Source of the DNA: Jiangella mangrovi | GTDB taxonomy: Bacteria > Actinomycetota > Actinomycetes > Jiangellales > Jiangellaceae | DNA length: 64,000 nucleotides | Assembly: GCF_014204975.1 (NCBI RefSeq) | Contig: NZ_JACHMM010000001.1 | Coordinates: forward strand, 5,704,037 to 5,768,036 | Reading direction: 5' to 3' | In this document: piece by piece, positions 41,974-51,659 of the stretch | Numbering within the stretch: the first letter of the stretch is position 1 | Layout: every line of letters begins with the position of its first letter | Made by a program: the position numbers and the translations under genes | Notes under the pieces: generated by a model | The model's database searches: none | Seen by the model: the letters and a program-made list of their open reading frames with translations, nothing else | What the model was told of the DNA's origin: nothing

Positions 41974-44900
41974 CCGTCCTTCCCTCCGCAGGACTGGGCG
42001 ACGGTGAGGTCGTCGAACGTGCTCTGCGTGGTGGCGTAGAGCCCGACGCCGCCGCTTCGCACCACGGTGTCGCGACCCTCCAGGATCTGTACGCCGTTCA
42101 ACGTCGCGGTGATGCGGTCGCCGTGAACGGCGGCACCGAGCCGGACGGGACCGTTGAGCGGGTCAGTGAGAGAGACCGTGTCCACCGTGACCGGGCCCGA
42201 CCTGTGGGCCTCGCGGATGATGCTCGCGTATCGGGTACCGCTGCTCGTCCTGCCGATGTGGATCCGGTAGCCGTAGGAGTCCGTGGTGTCGCGCAGCGAG
42301 ATGCCGGCTGTGCCGACGCCGTTGATCGTGACCGTGGTCTCCGCGACGTAGTCGCACTGCTGGGAGAACCGCGCCGGCAGTGTCGATTCGGCGAGCACGT
42401 GCGCTCGGCCATCGACCGGCGTGAGGGTCAGCCGACCCGAGCCGACGGACACGTGGCCCCGGATCCCGCGCCAGGTCGCCTGATCGAGTGCCTCGGTGAT
42501 CGTGATGTCGTCGAAGGTCGCGGCCCGCCGATGCGTGTAGGCCGCAGCCCCGCCGGTCGGCAGTTGGCTGTCGTTCGCGGAGATCGACGTGTCGCCGACG
42601 GTGGCGACCAAGTGGCGCCCGGCCGCGGAGACGGTCAACGTGTAGGGGTCGTTGGCTTTCAGCTCCACGTCGGTCTCCGCAAGGAGCGTGGACGTCCCGT
42701 TGTAGACCTTGACGAGCTGCAGCTTCGCGCCCGCCGGTGTACTGAGAACGTTGGCCCGGTAGTAGTTGCGGGAATCGTGGTAACGGAACGCCAGGCCGGT
42801 CCGGGCGGTCGCCTGGCCAGCGGTGCCGGGATCGATGTCCGCGGACACGATCACGTCATCCGGCACGTCCTGCAGCATGGCGAACGCCTGCATGTCCGCG
42901 CTCGAGGTCTGTGCCAGCTCGGTGTTCGATGGATCGCCGCCCAGCTCCCAGGTGCCCTGCACCGGCGTCCAGCCCTCGAATCCGCCGTCGAAGCCGTAGA
43001 CGGTGCGGTCCAGGCTCGCGTCCTCGAACTCCTCGTCGAGCACGGGCGTCGGGGCGAAGGCCGGCTGGACCGTCACGGTCACGAGGTCACCGGAACGAGT
43101 GAACGCGGTCGGGGTGCCGTTCACCTTCACCACCCTCGCCGTCGGCGCGTTGATCGTGAGTGTGCCGGTGAACGGGTCCCCGAGCGAGATCCGGGCGGTC
43201 CCGCCCCGCAGCTCCACGCTGACGTCGGACACCACTCCGGACGCGTCGAGCACGGTGTCCCCGTCGTCGACCAGCGACGACCCTCGGGTCAGCGCGTACC
43301 GCGTGAGCCTGCCGTGCACGGTACGCTGGAGATACGCGGTCTCGGCGTCGGTCGCGGCGGTCCCGAACTCCCGCGACGAGGGCGTCTCCTCGCGCGAGAG
43401 GTAGAAGCGGCCGGTCTCGTGCGGCAGGTCGATCTCCATCGCGGTCGCCACGGAGTGATCCACCCCGGGCAGCTCGATGCGGGTCGCCGTCACCGAGGGC
43501 GCCGGGCCGGCCTTGCCGGGAAACACGATGGTGTCCAGTCCCGTGGCGCCGGTGGCGGACCAGTCGTAGGACAGATAGTCGACGTCTGTGAGCACGTCCT
43601 CGCCCACGCGCACGGCGCCGTCCTCGTGGACGCTCGGCGCGACCTCGACGCCGGCCGTGGTCACGGGAACGAGTTGCACCCCGGCACCCGGTGCGGCGCC
43701 GGGCACGGTGTCGAACCCGACCGTGGCGACGTTCGTCGCCGGGTCGACGGTGACCGGATCACCAGGGAAGTGCCAGAGCTGCCGATAGTCGTGCGCGGCG
43801 GTGTCACCGGTGAGGTCGTCGGAGACCACCCAGAAGCCTGGCTTGACGAAATAGACGACCCGGTCGTGGGTGACCGGCTGGTAGCCCATCGCCTGACCGC
43901 GGTAGACGTCGAGACCCGCACTCGACCGCCAGAGCGACATCGCGCGGGTGACGCCGGCGGCCTGCGGCTCTCCGTCGACCTCGATCGTGTTGTGCGCCTC
44001 GGTCGTTCTGCGCATCCAGTCGTTCGTCGGGGTCGCGCTGTAGTCGCCCACGCCGGAGTCGACGATCAGCGGACGCCCGTACGCCGACATCACCAGGCTG
44101 AGGTCGTCCGGATGCCGGTGCGAGGCGGTGTAACTGGAGTTGTGGTTGTTGATCAGCATGTACTGCGCATCGGCGTCCCACCCCGAGCGCTGAACGGCGA
44201 AGCTGATCGGATACAGCGTGGACCCCAGTGCCGGGGTCGTCCCCTCGGTTCGACCGGAGGCGACCCAGGTGAAGTCGGACCACGAGTGGCGTTCACCGGT
44301 CACCCGAATGGCGCTCCTGCCCGCGTCGGTGTTCGGGGTGTCGCCGATCAGCGCGGCCTCGAGATCCGGCTTCCGGGTCGCGAACAGCACGTCCGCGATC
44401 CAGTCCGCCGACTGGACGATCGCATCGGGAAGCTTCCGCCCGTTGGCATCCGCGACGCCGATCATGGTGTTGATCAGGTCCGCCACGTAGGCCTGATAGT
44501 TGAACGTCGGCTCGCGGTACACGCCGTCGCTCTGCATGTACGCGCGCAGGAACCGCTCGACGGACCGCACGGCGAACGACTCCCAGCCGACGGATGTCGT
44601 GAACTCGGGCAGGTACACCGCCGCGAAGTAGATCGAGCGAGCCATCGACATGTACCAGTTGTTTCCCACGTGGACCTGCAGAACCTGCGTGAGGAAGTCG
44701 GTCGTCTCGTGCACGCCGGACAGGTACGTCACCAGGTCGCCCGCGTCGGTGGTCGGTTCCGTCCGGAACACGGAGAACGCGCTGACGAGCTGGCTCAGCC
44801 GCTTGCCGGCCGAAAGATTGCGGGCCTGCGGCCAGCTCGGGTTGTCGGCGAAGAAGTCCAGCGAGATCTCCATCCACGCCTTCGCATACGCCGCACGCTT

Positions 44901-45398
44901 CTCCGGGTCGTTCTCGTTCACGTAGGCGCTCGCCAGTGTCGGCATGAAGGCGAAGTCGCTCATCAGGACCTGTGCGCTGCCGGGGGCGGTCTCCGTCCCG
45001 CCCCAGGTGTCCTGCCAGTCGACGTCGATCCGCTGCTCGGCGTCGTCGTAGAAGTCGCGGGTCTCGGTGCCGAACCGGAAGATCCCGGCGGCGAGCTCGT
45101 CGGCGGTCGCGTCACCGACTCCCGCCGCTCCCGGAGTCGGGTACTCGATACCCGTGCGGCCCGCGTAGTAGTCCTTGAGCTCGTCGGCGGCGCCCGCCTC
45201 ATCGCCGGCCGCGAGCTCTGCCGCGACGTCGGCGAGCTCCGGACGGGTCAGGTCGAGAAGCTCGCCGAGATCCGACATGTCGGACGCAGCGGCCGGAACC
45301 GACGACAGACCCGTCGCCACCACGGCCAGCGTGACTGCCGCGCCGGCCATCACCTGGGCACGACGGCGGCCGCTCCGCCGAGAAGTGCTTCGTTGCAT
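41970..45398 (-). CDS. Large secreted heparinase II/III-family polysaccharide lyase
   Basis: A 1142-residue exported protein with a Sec signal ending near PAAASD. The toroid domain runs about 90-350 (NNWYMSMARSIYFAAVYLPEF), followed by a beta-sandwich with HNSSYTASHRHPDDLSLVMSAYGRPLIVDSGVGDYS (about 410-450), the usual heparinase II/III catalytic His region. The last about 330 residues hold two concanavalin/LamG-like beta modules (FDGGFEGWTPVQGTWELGG; TFDDITITEALD; TFDDLTVAQSC), likely carbohydrate binding. It probably cleaves an acidic polysaccharide by elimination outside the cell, feeding the adjacent ABC importer. Confidence 0.85.
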   Translation of the reverse strand: MQRSTSRRSGRRRAQVMAGAAVTLAVVATGLSSVPAAASDMSDLGELLDLTRPELADVAAELAAGDEAGAADELKDYYAGRTGIEYPTPGAAGVGDATADELAAGIFRFGTETRDFYDDAEQRIDVDWQDTWGGTETAPGSAQVLMSDFAFMPTLASAYVNENDPEKRAAYAKAWMEISLDFFADNPSWPQARNLSAGKRLSQLVSAFSVFRTEPTTDAGDLVTYLSGVHETTDFLTQVLQVHVGNNWYMSMARSIYFAAVYLPEFTTSVGWESFAVRSVERFLRAYMQSDGVYREPTFNYQAYVADLINTMIGVADANGRKLPDAIVQSADWIADVLFATRKPDLEAALIGDTPNTDAGRSAIRVTGERHSWSDFTWVASGRTEGTTPALGSTLYPISFAVQRSGWDADAQYMLINNHNSSYTASHRHPDDLSLVMSAYGRPLIVDSGVGDYSATPTNDWMRRTTEAHNTIEVDGEPQAAGVTRAMSLWRSSAGLDVYRGQAMGYQPVTHDRVVYFVKPGFWVVSDDLTGDTAAHDYRQLWHFPGDPVTVDPATNVATVGFDTVPGAAPGAGVQLVPVTTAGVEVAPSVHEDGAVRVGEDVLTDVDYLSYDWSATGATGLDTIVFPGKAGPAPSVTATRIELPGVDHSVATAMEIDLPHETGRFYLSREETPSSREFGTAATDAETAYLQRTVHGRLTRYALTRGSSLVDDGDTVLDASGVVSDVSVELRGGTARISLGDPFTGTLTINAPTARVVKVNGTPTAFTRSGDLVTVTVQPAFAPTPVLDEEFEDASLDRTVYGFDGGFEGWTPVQGTWELGGDPSNTELAQTSSADMQAFAMLQDVPDDVIVSADIDPGTAGQATARTGLAFRYHDSRNYYRANVLSTPAGAKLQLVKVYNGTSTLLAETDVELKANDPYTLTVSAAGRHLVATVGDTSISANDSQLPTGGAAAYTHRRAATFDDITITEALDQATWRGIRGHVSVGSGRLTLTPVDGRAHVLAESTLPARFSQQCDYVAETTVTINGVGTAGISLRDTTDSYGYRIHIGRTSSGTRYASIIREAHRSGPVTVDTVSLTDPLNGPVRLGAAVHGDRITATLNGVQILEGRDTVVRSGGVGLYATTQSTFDDLTVAQSCGGKDG

Positions 45399-45456
45399 CT
45401 CCGTGACTCCTTTGCTGTGAAGGTGTCCACCCGGTGCTTCCGAACCATCCGTGGCG

Positions 45457-47097
45457 TCAGCCGTTGAGCTGAGTCCACGCCTCCTCGTACTCGGCCTTGA
45501 TCGTGTTGCCGACGGCGGACATGTAGCTCTCGACCGCGGCGGCCCAATCGGTCACCGGCCGGTTTCCCAGGACGATCTCGAGCTCGGTCGCGGTCAGCGC
45601 CTGCTGCGCGCTGGCACCCTCGCTGACGGCGGTCTCGGAGTAGAGCCCCTCCGTCGGGTTGGGCACGGTGTACTGCAGACCCGCCTCTTGGTGGTCGAAC
45701 TGATCCTGGACGGCTTGCTCGTTGCGCGACTCGAAGATCACCGGTGAGTTCTCCGTGATGTACCGCACTGGCAGCGTCGCCTGGTTGATGCCCTGTGATG
45801 TGAGCACCGGATCCGGACCGTCGAAGGTGAAGGTCCCACCCTCCTGACCGAACCGGCGGGTGATGTACTCGGTGCTGCCGAAGGGCGCGGCCAGCCAGTC
45901 GAGCACCCGAAGGATCTCGGCGAGGCGCTCCGGGTCGTCCTGCTTGGCGATGGCCGAGAAGTGCGAGGCCGAGGGGCCGGCGGTGCGCACCATCTCCCCG
46001 CCGGCCTCGCGTGCGGGGGAGAGCATGCCCGTCAGGCGGAAGCCCTCGATGTCGGCCCCCTGCACGTAGAACTTGGGCCAACCCGCGTAGAGACCGATCT
46101 GGAACGCGGTCGTGCCCGCCATCATCCATTCGTTGCGCTGGGTGTTCTGAACGGCGTTGCCGTCCGGGTGCACGACCCCCAGGTCGTTGAGGGCGACCGA
46201 GTCGGCCAGGGCCTGCTCGTATCCCGGCAGGGTGCCATTGAAGGTGAAGACGCCGCTGTCGTCGACCGACCATGGGTTCGCGATGCCGTTCGTCTCGAGC
46301 AGCACCGACAGGGGCGCCTGTCCGAAGGCCCAGCGACCCTCCCGATCGTTGGTGAGGGCCTGCGCCATCTCGGTGAACTCCTCGAGCGACTCCGGCTGCA
46401 AGGACAGGCCCGCCCGCTCGAGGAGGTCCGCACGTGTGTACAGCACGTTGCCGATCAGCGAGCGCGGCACCGGGACGCCCCAGAGCTTGCCGTCGTACAC
46501 GGTGCTCAGCCAGGCCGGCGTCGGTAGTGCCGCGAGGTTCGGGTAGTCCAGCACGGCGTCGCCGGAGAGGTACTCGGTGAGGTCGGTGAACTTCGCCGCC
46601 AGCATCGCCGGCATCTGCTGCTGCTGACCCCTGATCGCCACGAGGTCGGGCAGGTCGTTGCCGGCGATCGTGGTCGCGAACCGGGCGTTGTAGTCCGCCG
46701 CGGGCGCGTACTCCAGGTCCAGCTCGGTGCCGAGCGCCTCGTTGATGCTCTGCCACAGCGTGTTGTCGGCAAGCTCGGGAGCGACCGGATCATACGTGAA
46801 GGTCAGCGCCCGAATCGGATCACCGGATGCCGGAACCCCGCTGGTGGTCGCCGTGGGCGGATCCGGATACGAGAAGTAGCCGGGGGCCACGTCCGGGTTG
46901 CTCGAGGCGAGGTCGGGCGGGAACTTGTCGAATGGCCGGTACGTCGGCAGCAGTCCGTCGCCGGCACCACCGCCACCGGTGGATCCCCCATTCGGCGACT
47001 GACTGCTCGGCGAGCCTGAGCAGGCCCCCAACAGGCCCATCGCCGCGAAAGCGCCGGTGGTGCCCAGGAACCTACGACGAGAGATGGTGCCGGACAT
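45457..47097 (-). CDS. Extracellular solute-binding lipoprotein (LplA type)
   Basis: A 546-residue protein from ATG 47097 with AAGGAAT upstream. The N-terminus combines a twin-arginine motif (SRRRFLG) with a lipobox (LLGAC, Cys about 26). A Gly/Ser linker leads to a family-1-type binding-protein fold (NDLPDLVAIRGQQQQMPAM; WGVPVPRSLIGNVLYTRADLLERAG). It resembles the large oligosaccharide-binding lipoproteins paired with LplB/LplC-type permeases, here encoded upstream in the same operon. It probably captures oligosaccharides released by the lyases. Confidence 0.9.
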   Translation of the reverse strand: MSGTISRRRFLGTTGAFAAMGLLGACSGSPSSQSPNGGSTGGGGAGDGLLPTYRPFDKFPPDLASSNPDVAPGYFSYPDPPTATTSGVPASGDPIRALTFTYDPVAPELADNTLWQSINEALGTELDLEYAPAADYNARFATTIAGNDLPDLVAIRGQQQQMPAMLAAKFTDLTEYLSGDAVLDYPNLAALPTPAWLSTVYDGKLWGVPVPRSLIGNVLYTRADLLERAGLSLQPESLEEFTEMAQALTNDREGRWAFGQAPLSVLLETNGIANPWSVDDSGVFTFNGTLPGYEQALADSVALNDLGVVHPDGNAVQNTQRNEWMMAGTTAFQIGLYAGWPKFYVQGADIEGFRLTGMLSPAREAGGEMVRTAGPSASHFSAIAKQDDPERLAEILRVLDWLAAPFGSTEYITRRFGQEGGTFTFDGPDPVLTSQGINQATLPVRYITENSPVIFESRNEQAVQDQFDHQEAGLQYTVPNPTEGLYSETAVSEGASAQQALTATELEIVLGNRPVTDWAAAVESYMSAVGNTIKAEYEEAWTQLNG

Positions 47098-47141
47098 GGG
47101 ATTCCTTCCGCTACATCGAGGACGGGATGAAGAACAGGTGG

Positions 47142-48092
47142 TCAGCCCTTGACGGCGCCGATCATGAGCCCCTTGGTGAAGTGCTTCTGGAGGAACGGGT
47201 AGACGAGGAGGATGGGGACGACCGAGATGACGAGGATCGCCATCTGGATGGACAGCTGCGGTGGCAGGCTGTCGGAGCCGGCGGAGACCTGATCGACACC
47301 CATCGGGGTCTCGTTGACGACGTAGGTCCGCAGGACCAGCTGCAGGGGCCACTTTTCGGGCGAGCTGATGTACAGCAGGGCGTTGAAGAACGCATTCCAG
47401 TAGCCGACGGCGTAGAACAGCCCGATGACGGAGATCACGGCCTTGGACAGCGGCAACACGATGCGCACCAGGATCCTGAGGTCGTTCGCGCCGTCGATGC
47501 GGGCGCTCTCCATCAGCTCGTCCGGGATGTCGAGGAAGAACTCCCGCATGACGATGACGTTGAAGGCGTTGATGAGCACCGGGAGGATCAACGCCAGCAG
47601 GTTGTCGAGTAGGCCGAGCTGTTTGACCACGAGATACATCGGGATCATGCCGGGGCTGAACAGCATCGTGAAGAGAACCGCCAGCAAGATCGGGCGTGAA
47701 CCGAGCGATCCGGGCCGTGACAGCGCGTAGGCGAGCCCGATGGTGCATGCCAACGACAGCAGCGTGCCGGCGATGGTCACGATGATGCTGATGAGCAGTG
47801 CGCGGGTGACCACGCCGCCGGACAGGATCGCCTGGTAGGAGGCGAGGGTCGGTTCACGGACGAGCAGCACGAAACCGCCGTTCTCGGTCACCTCCTCCTG
47901 CGTGGCGAGCGAGGTCGAGACCACGGCGAGGAACGGGAGGATGACGACGGCACAACCGATCGTCAGGATGAGGCCGCGCAAGGCTGTCAGCGCCCGGTTC
48001 GGAGGCCCCATCCAGACCGGGCGCCCGGTGGACGTCGACGGCCCCGCCTTTCGCGGCTTGGTCGTGAGCCCCAGGGGGGAGGTCGTGGTCAC
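47142..48092 (-). CDS. Carbohydrate ABC transporter permease (LplC/YtcP type)
   Basis: A 316-residue protein with six membrane segments and the EAA loop (MESARIDGANDLRILVRIVLPLSKAVI). It has the C-terminal pattern VYPFLQKHFTKGLMIGAVKG, typical of the second permease of CUT1 oligosaccharide importers. Its start overlaps the first permease stop as ATGA. A long N-terminal tail of about 30 residues precedes the first membrane segment. No ATPase is encoded in the operon, so a shared MsiK-like ATPase encoded elsewhere is expected. Confidence 0.92.
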   Translation of the reverse strand: MTTTSPLGLTTKPRKAGPSTSTGRPVWMGPPNRALTALRGLILTIGCAVVILPFLAVVSTSLATQEEVTENGGFVLLVREPTLASYQAILSGGVVTRALLISIIVTIAGTLLSLACTIGLAYALSRPGSLGSRPILLAVLFTMLFSPGMIPMYLVVKQLGLLDNLLALILPVLINAFNVIVMREFFLDIPDELMESARIDGANDLRILVRIVLPLSKAVISVIGLFYAVGYWNAFFNALLYISSPEKWPLQLVLRTYVVNETPMGVDQVSAGSDSLPPQLSIQMAILVISVVPILLVYPFLQKHFTKGLMIGAVKG

Positions 48093-49084
48093 TTCTGGTA
48101 CACCCCCCGCTCACCGAACTTGTGCGCGAGCGTGTTCGCACCCAGCACCAAGAGCACTGAGATGACACCCTTCGTGAGGCCGACGGCGGCCGCCTGGCCC
48201 CAGTTGCCGCCGACGATTCCGTGGTTGTAGACGTAGGTGTCGAGGACCTCGCTCGCCGTCGCGCCGACCGCGCCCTGCTGCAGGATGATCTGCTCGAAGC
48301 CGACCGTGAGGGCGTCCCCGAGCCGCAGGATCAGCAGCAGAATGAACACGGACCGGATCGCCGGCAGCGTGACATGCCACATGCGCCGCAGCGCGCCGGC
48401 GCCGTCCATCGCCGCCGCCTCGTACAGGGAGGTGTCGACCCGCGAGATGGCAGCCAGGAAGATGATCGTGCCCCACCCGGTGTCCTTCCAGATCACCTGG
48501 CTGGTGATGAGGACCTCGAACAGCTCCGGCACGCCGATGATGGAGAACGTCGTCATGTCGTGCTCTCGCAGGAGCGTGTTCACCATGCCCGCGTTCCCGA
48601 GGATCTGCTGGAACAACGCGACCACGATCACCCAGGACAGGAAGTGCGGCATGTAGAGGACGGACTGCACGATCCGCTTGAGCCGCTCGGAGATGACCTC
48701 GTTGAGGAGAAGGGCGAGCGCGAGCGGCAGCGGGAACACGAACAGCACCTGGATCAGCGTGATGATCAACGTGTTCGTCAACGCGTTCACGAACAGTGGG
48801 TCACCCGAGAAGATCACCTGGAAGTTGTCCAAGCCGACCCAGGGACTCTCCGCGATCGTCAAGAACGGCAGATACCCCTTGAAGGCGATCACGTTGCCCA
48901 GCAGGGGGAGGTAGTGGAACACCAGCACCACCAGCACGCCCGGGGCGGCCAGCAGCAGAAGGAGCCGGTCCCGCCGCCAGCGGGCGAGGGTCTGGCCGGG
49001 GCGTCGCGCCGGGCGGGTGGTCGCCGCCGGCGGCGAGCCCTTCCGCACGGACTTCCGAGGCGGCCGTTCAGCGAGTTGAGACAA
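48089..49084 (-). CDS. Carbohydrate ABC transporter permease (LplB type)
   Basis: A 331-residue protein with a basic N-terminal tail (about 40 residues) and six membrane segments. The CUT1 EAA loop reads YEAAAMDGAGALRRMWHVTLPAI. It ends with the typical NTLAHKFGERGVYQK. It forms a heterodimer with the downstream permease. Its first 17 bases overlap the upstream pyruvyl-transferase-like gene, so translation is coupled. Confidence 0.92.
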   Translation of the reverse strand: MSQLAERPPRKSVRKGSPPAATTRPARRPGQTLARWRRDRLLLLLAAPGVLVVLVFHYLPLLGNVIAFKGYLPFLTIAESPWVGLDNFQVIFSGDPLFVNALTNTLIITLIQVLFVFPLPLALALLLNEVISERLKRIVQSVLYMPHFLSWVIVVALFQQILGNAGMVNTLLREHDMTTFSIIGVPELFEVLITSQVIWKDTGWGTIIFLAAISRVDTSLYEAAAMDGAGALRRMWHVTLPAIRSVFILLLILRLGDALTVGFEQIILQQGAVGATASEVLDTYVYNHGIVGGNWGQAAAVGLTKGVISVLLVLGANTLAHKFGERGVYQK

Positions 49085-50384
49085 GGTCTGCCTCCTGGGC
49101 CCCTCGGGTGAACTCGGATGCCCCCTCGCCGAACAGGATGGTGCGGGCGACCTCCCGCAGGCGGCCGACGGCCGCGGCGTTCATCGCCGACGACGTCGCC
49201 CGGGACGCGGCCTCGTCCTCGAGGAGCGCTTCGACGGCCGCGGCCGCGCCCTCCGGGCCGTCCGGCTCGATCTCGACCACGACGTCCGCCCCGCCGAGGT
49301 CGGCGTACATCTCACCCTTGACGGTGTCGGTGGGCTGACGCACGTAGAGCGTGGGCGTGCCATGGACCGACGCGAGGATCGGCGAGTGGCACTCCATGCT
49401 GACGACGGCGCGGGCGCGGGCGTAGACGGCGGTCGCCTCCTCGAGCGGCCAGTACCGGTCGAGGACGGTGACCTGGTCGACGACGTCGTCCGGGACGCGT
49501 GGCAACAGCTCGTCCTGCGCCAGCTCCACCGCGTAGCTCATCTCGGGCACGACGACGGCCCGCTGGCCCGTGGAACGGACCCAGGTGGCGATCGCGGCGG
49601 CGAGAGTGTCGAGGTCGAGGCCGACGGTGCCGGCGTTGATCGCGTACCGGCGGTCGAACTCCCGGGTGCGCTCCGTTCCGTAGATGTCCGGGTACGGCGT
49701 GTACCGCAGCCGGGGCACGAAGCACCCGAACTCCCCGGCCGTGAGACCCAGCGCGACCAGGAAGGCGTCGGCCGCAGCGTCGTCGCGGTAGCGATAGGCG
49801 AACGTGCCGTCCGGTCCGAACTCGAGCACCCCGGGGCGTGCCCTCTGGGAGCGCAGGTACTCGAGGCTGATCGAGTCTCGCGCGAACAGGAACTCGGCGC
49901 CGTCGATGATCGCGCGGGCGTCGTCCTCGAGGAACGTCGCCGGCAGGTCCTGCGTCATGACGCGCAACCGCTCGAGCGAGCCCCAGGCAGGAGGGGAGAA
50001 CGGGTCGACCGTCACGCCGCCGTAGCCGTACGGGCGGCCGGACCGCTCACGCCACACGGCCAGCTCCGGCACGAGCGAGGCGCTCGCCGCCGAGCCGTGC
50101 ACGAAGACGTCCGCGCCGTCCCACGCCGCGGCGAGCTCCGGCGTCGTCGGCACCCCGGCCTCGTCGAGGTCGCCCCGCACGATCGTGACGGTCGGGATCG
50201 CCCGGCGGATCATCGCCTCCTCACGCTCGCCGAGGCGCATCGGCCACAGCGTGATGCGGGCGTCGGGCTCGGCGTCGAGCAGGGCGGCGATGAGACCCGG
50301 CGAGTGTGCGACGTCGCCGATGTTCACGTTCGCCCACGACGAGCGCAGGAGCACGGAGCGGGGCGTGGCGGTGCTGGAGGTCAA
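49068..50384 (-). CDS. Polysaccharide pyruvyl transferase-like protein
   Basis: A 438-residue protein. TTG 50384 was preferred because GGAAGGAC lies before it. The sequence follows the PF04230-like pattern: VLLRSSWANVNIGDVAHSPGLIAALL, DADVFVHGSAASAS-type Gly/Ser loop, FLFARDSISLEYLRS, and a later GVSMECHSP-like segment (AVVSMECHSPILASVHGTPTLYVR). Such enzymes add ketal pyruvate to sugars using PEP, but some relatives act otherwise. As the first gene of a catabolic operon its role is unclear; it may handle pyruvylated glycans. Confidence 0.75.
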   Translation of the reverse strand: MTSSTATPRSVLLRSSWANVNIGDVAHSPGLIAALLDAEPDARITLWPMRLGEREEAMIRRAIPTVTIVRGDLDEAGVPTTPELAAAWDGADVFVHGSAASASLVPELAVWRERSGRPYGYGGVTVDPFSPPAWGSLERLRVMTQDLPATFLEDDARAIIDGAEFLFARDSISLEYLRSQRARPGVLEFGPDGTFAYRYRDDAAADAFLVALGLTAGEFGCFVPRLRYTPYPDIYGTERTREFDRRYAINAGTVGLDLDTLAAAIATWVRSTGQRAVVVPEMSYAVELAQDELLPRVPDDVVDQVTVLDRYWPLEEATAVYARARAVVSMECHSPILASVHGTPTLYVRQPTDTVKGEMYADLGGADVVVEIEPDGPEGAAAAVEALLEDEAASRATSSAMNAAAVGRLREVARTILFGEGASEFTRGAQEADLVSTR

Positions 50385-50455
50385 CGGTGTCCTTCCGTAG
50401 TGCGGCGTCCGCACCGCGATCCCGTGGCGTCCCTCGCTGGACGCCGCTGACGTTT

Positions 50456-50492
50456 CGTTGCGTCAACGTAGCGACAGACGCATCGTCACGTC
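50456..50492. promoter_or_regulatory. Candidate LacI-type operator of the lyase/transport operon
   Basis: CGTTG-CGT-CAACG (50456-50468) is a palindrome upstream of the first operon gene. The 9-mer CGTCACGTC (50484-50492) recurs at 51582-51590 before the lacI-type gene. Both suggest binding by the adjacent regulator. Confidence 0.5.
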
Positions 50493-50530
50493 AACGCTTT
50501 GTTACCTCATCGTGACGGGCACGACATGCG

Positions 50531-51568
50531 TCAGGAGGGTGACCAGGAGCGCGGCGAAACCCGCAACGGTGCCGTGCTCGCGCGCGTGATCAGCACGGGT
50601 GCGGGCTCGTCGACGAGGCCGAACCGCGTCGGCTCGTCGTCCAGGATCGCCGCGATCGCGTCGACGGCGCGTGCCCCGAGCTCGGCCATCGGCATGCGCA
50701 CGGTCGTGAGGGCGGGGCGGACGTCCCCGGCGATGTCCGCGTCGTGGATCGCGATCACGGACAGGTCACCCGGGATCGAGATACCCGCCTCGTGAGCCGC
50801 CGCGTGGATCCCGATGGCCGAGAGCACGTTGTCGACCACGAGCGCCGTCGGCCGGCGGCCGGAGTCGATGACCTCCTGGAGGGCCGCGGCGCCCGCCCGG
50901 GACCCGTAGCCGGTCGGGATCGCGTCGCGCGCCTCGAGACCGGCGTCGAGCATCGCGTCGGCGTAGCCCCGGTGCCGTTCCATCGTCGGTACCCACCGGT
51001 CGCCGCCCACGAACTCGATGTCCCGGTGACCGAGGTCGAGCAGGTGCTGCGTCGCCACGCGACCTGCCGCGGCGTCGTCGATCGCGAGCCATCGGCCATC
51101 CGGGCCGTGTCGTCCCTCGACCAGGATCACCGGGGTGGGCCGGGCTCGCAGGTGGGCGAGCACCTCGTCGTCGATGAGGCCCTCGCTCCGCAGGATGATG
51201 CCGTCGATCGAACCGTGCCCCAGCAGGCGCGCGAGGAAGTGGCTGCCGGAGCGCATCCAGCGCGCGTCGCCCAGCACGACCGCCCACCCGCGCGCCTCCG
51301 CGGCGTCGTAGATCCCGTGGAACATGTCGCGGTAGATCGGGTTCTCGATCTTCTCGACGACGACGGCGATCATCCCCGAGCGTTGCCGGCGCAGGGCTCG
51401 TGCGGCGTCGTTCGGGACGTACCCCAGTTCCTCGATGACGGCCTCGACGCGAGCACGCGTCTCGTCGCTCATCCGCGTGTGCGTGGTGCCGTTGACGACG
51501 GCGGACACGACGGAGACCGAGACCCCGGCACGGCGTGCGATCTCCTTCTGGGTACCCATGCGCGTCAT
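50531..51568 (-). CDS. LacI-family transcriptional regulator
   Basis: A 345-residue protein. The N-terminal LacI helix-turn-helix (GTQKEIARRAGVSVSVVSAVVNG, about 5-27) is followed by the hinge ELGYVPNDAARALRRQRSG and a periplasmic-binding-protein-like effector domain (VVEKIENPIYRDMFHGIYDAAEARGW ... DGIILRSEG). It is encoded directly upstream of the lyase/transport operon in the same direction and divergent from the dehydrogenase gene. It most likely represses both until a sugar derived from the polysaccharide binds. Confidence 0.93.
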   Translation of the reverse strand: MTRMGTQKEIARRAGVSVSVVSAVVNGTTHTRMSDETRARVEAVIEELGYVPNDAARALRRQRSGMIAVVVEKIENPIYRDMFHGIYDAAEARGWAVVLGDARWMRSGSHFLARLLGHGSIDGIILRSEGLIDDEVLAHLRARPTPVILVEGRHGPDGRWLAIDDAAAGRVATQHLLDLGHRDIEFVGGDRWVPTMERHRGYADAMLDAGLEARDAIPTGYGSRAGAAALQEVIDSGRRPTALVVDNVLSAIGIHAAAHEAGISIPGDLSVIAIHDADIAGDVRPALTTVRMPMAELGARAVDAIAAILDDEPTRFGLVDEPAPVLITRASTAPLRVSPRSWSPS

Positions 51569-51574
51569 GGTATC

Positions 51575-51590
51575 GACGTAACGTCACGTC
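51575..51590. promoter_or_regulatory. Candidate LacI-type operator between regulator and dehydrogenase
   Basis: GACGT-A-ACGTC (51575-51585) is a perfect palindrome 6 bases upstream of the regulator start. The overlapping 9-mer CGTCACGTC is shared with the operon promoter at 50484-50492. It could also control the rightward gene at 51660. Confidence 0.5.
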
Positions 51591-51659
51591 CTGCGGATGT
51601 ACCCTCGGTCCCGCTGACGTCAGAGCCTGAACGCCGAGCCGTATGGAGAGGGAGCAGTC

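Noticed and set aside
41943-45467. 1174-codon rightward open frame
   Set aside because: It mirrors the third-position bias of the large heparinase gene on the other strand; the sequence has no domain character.
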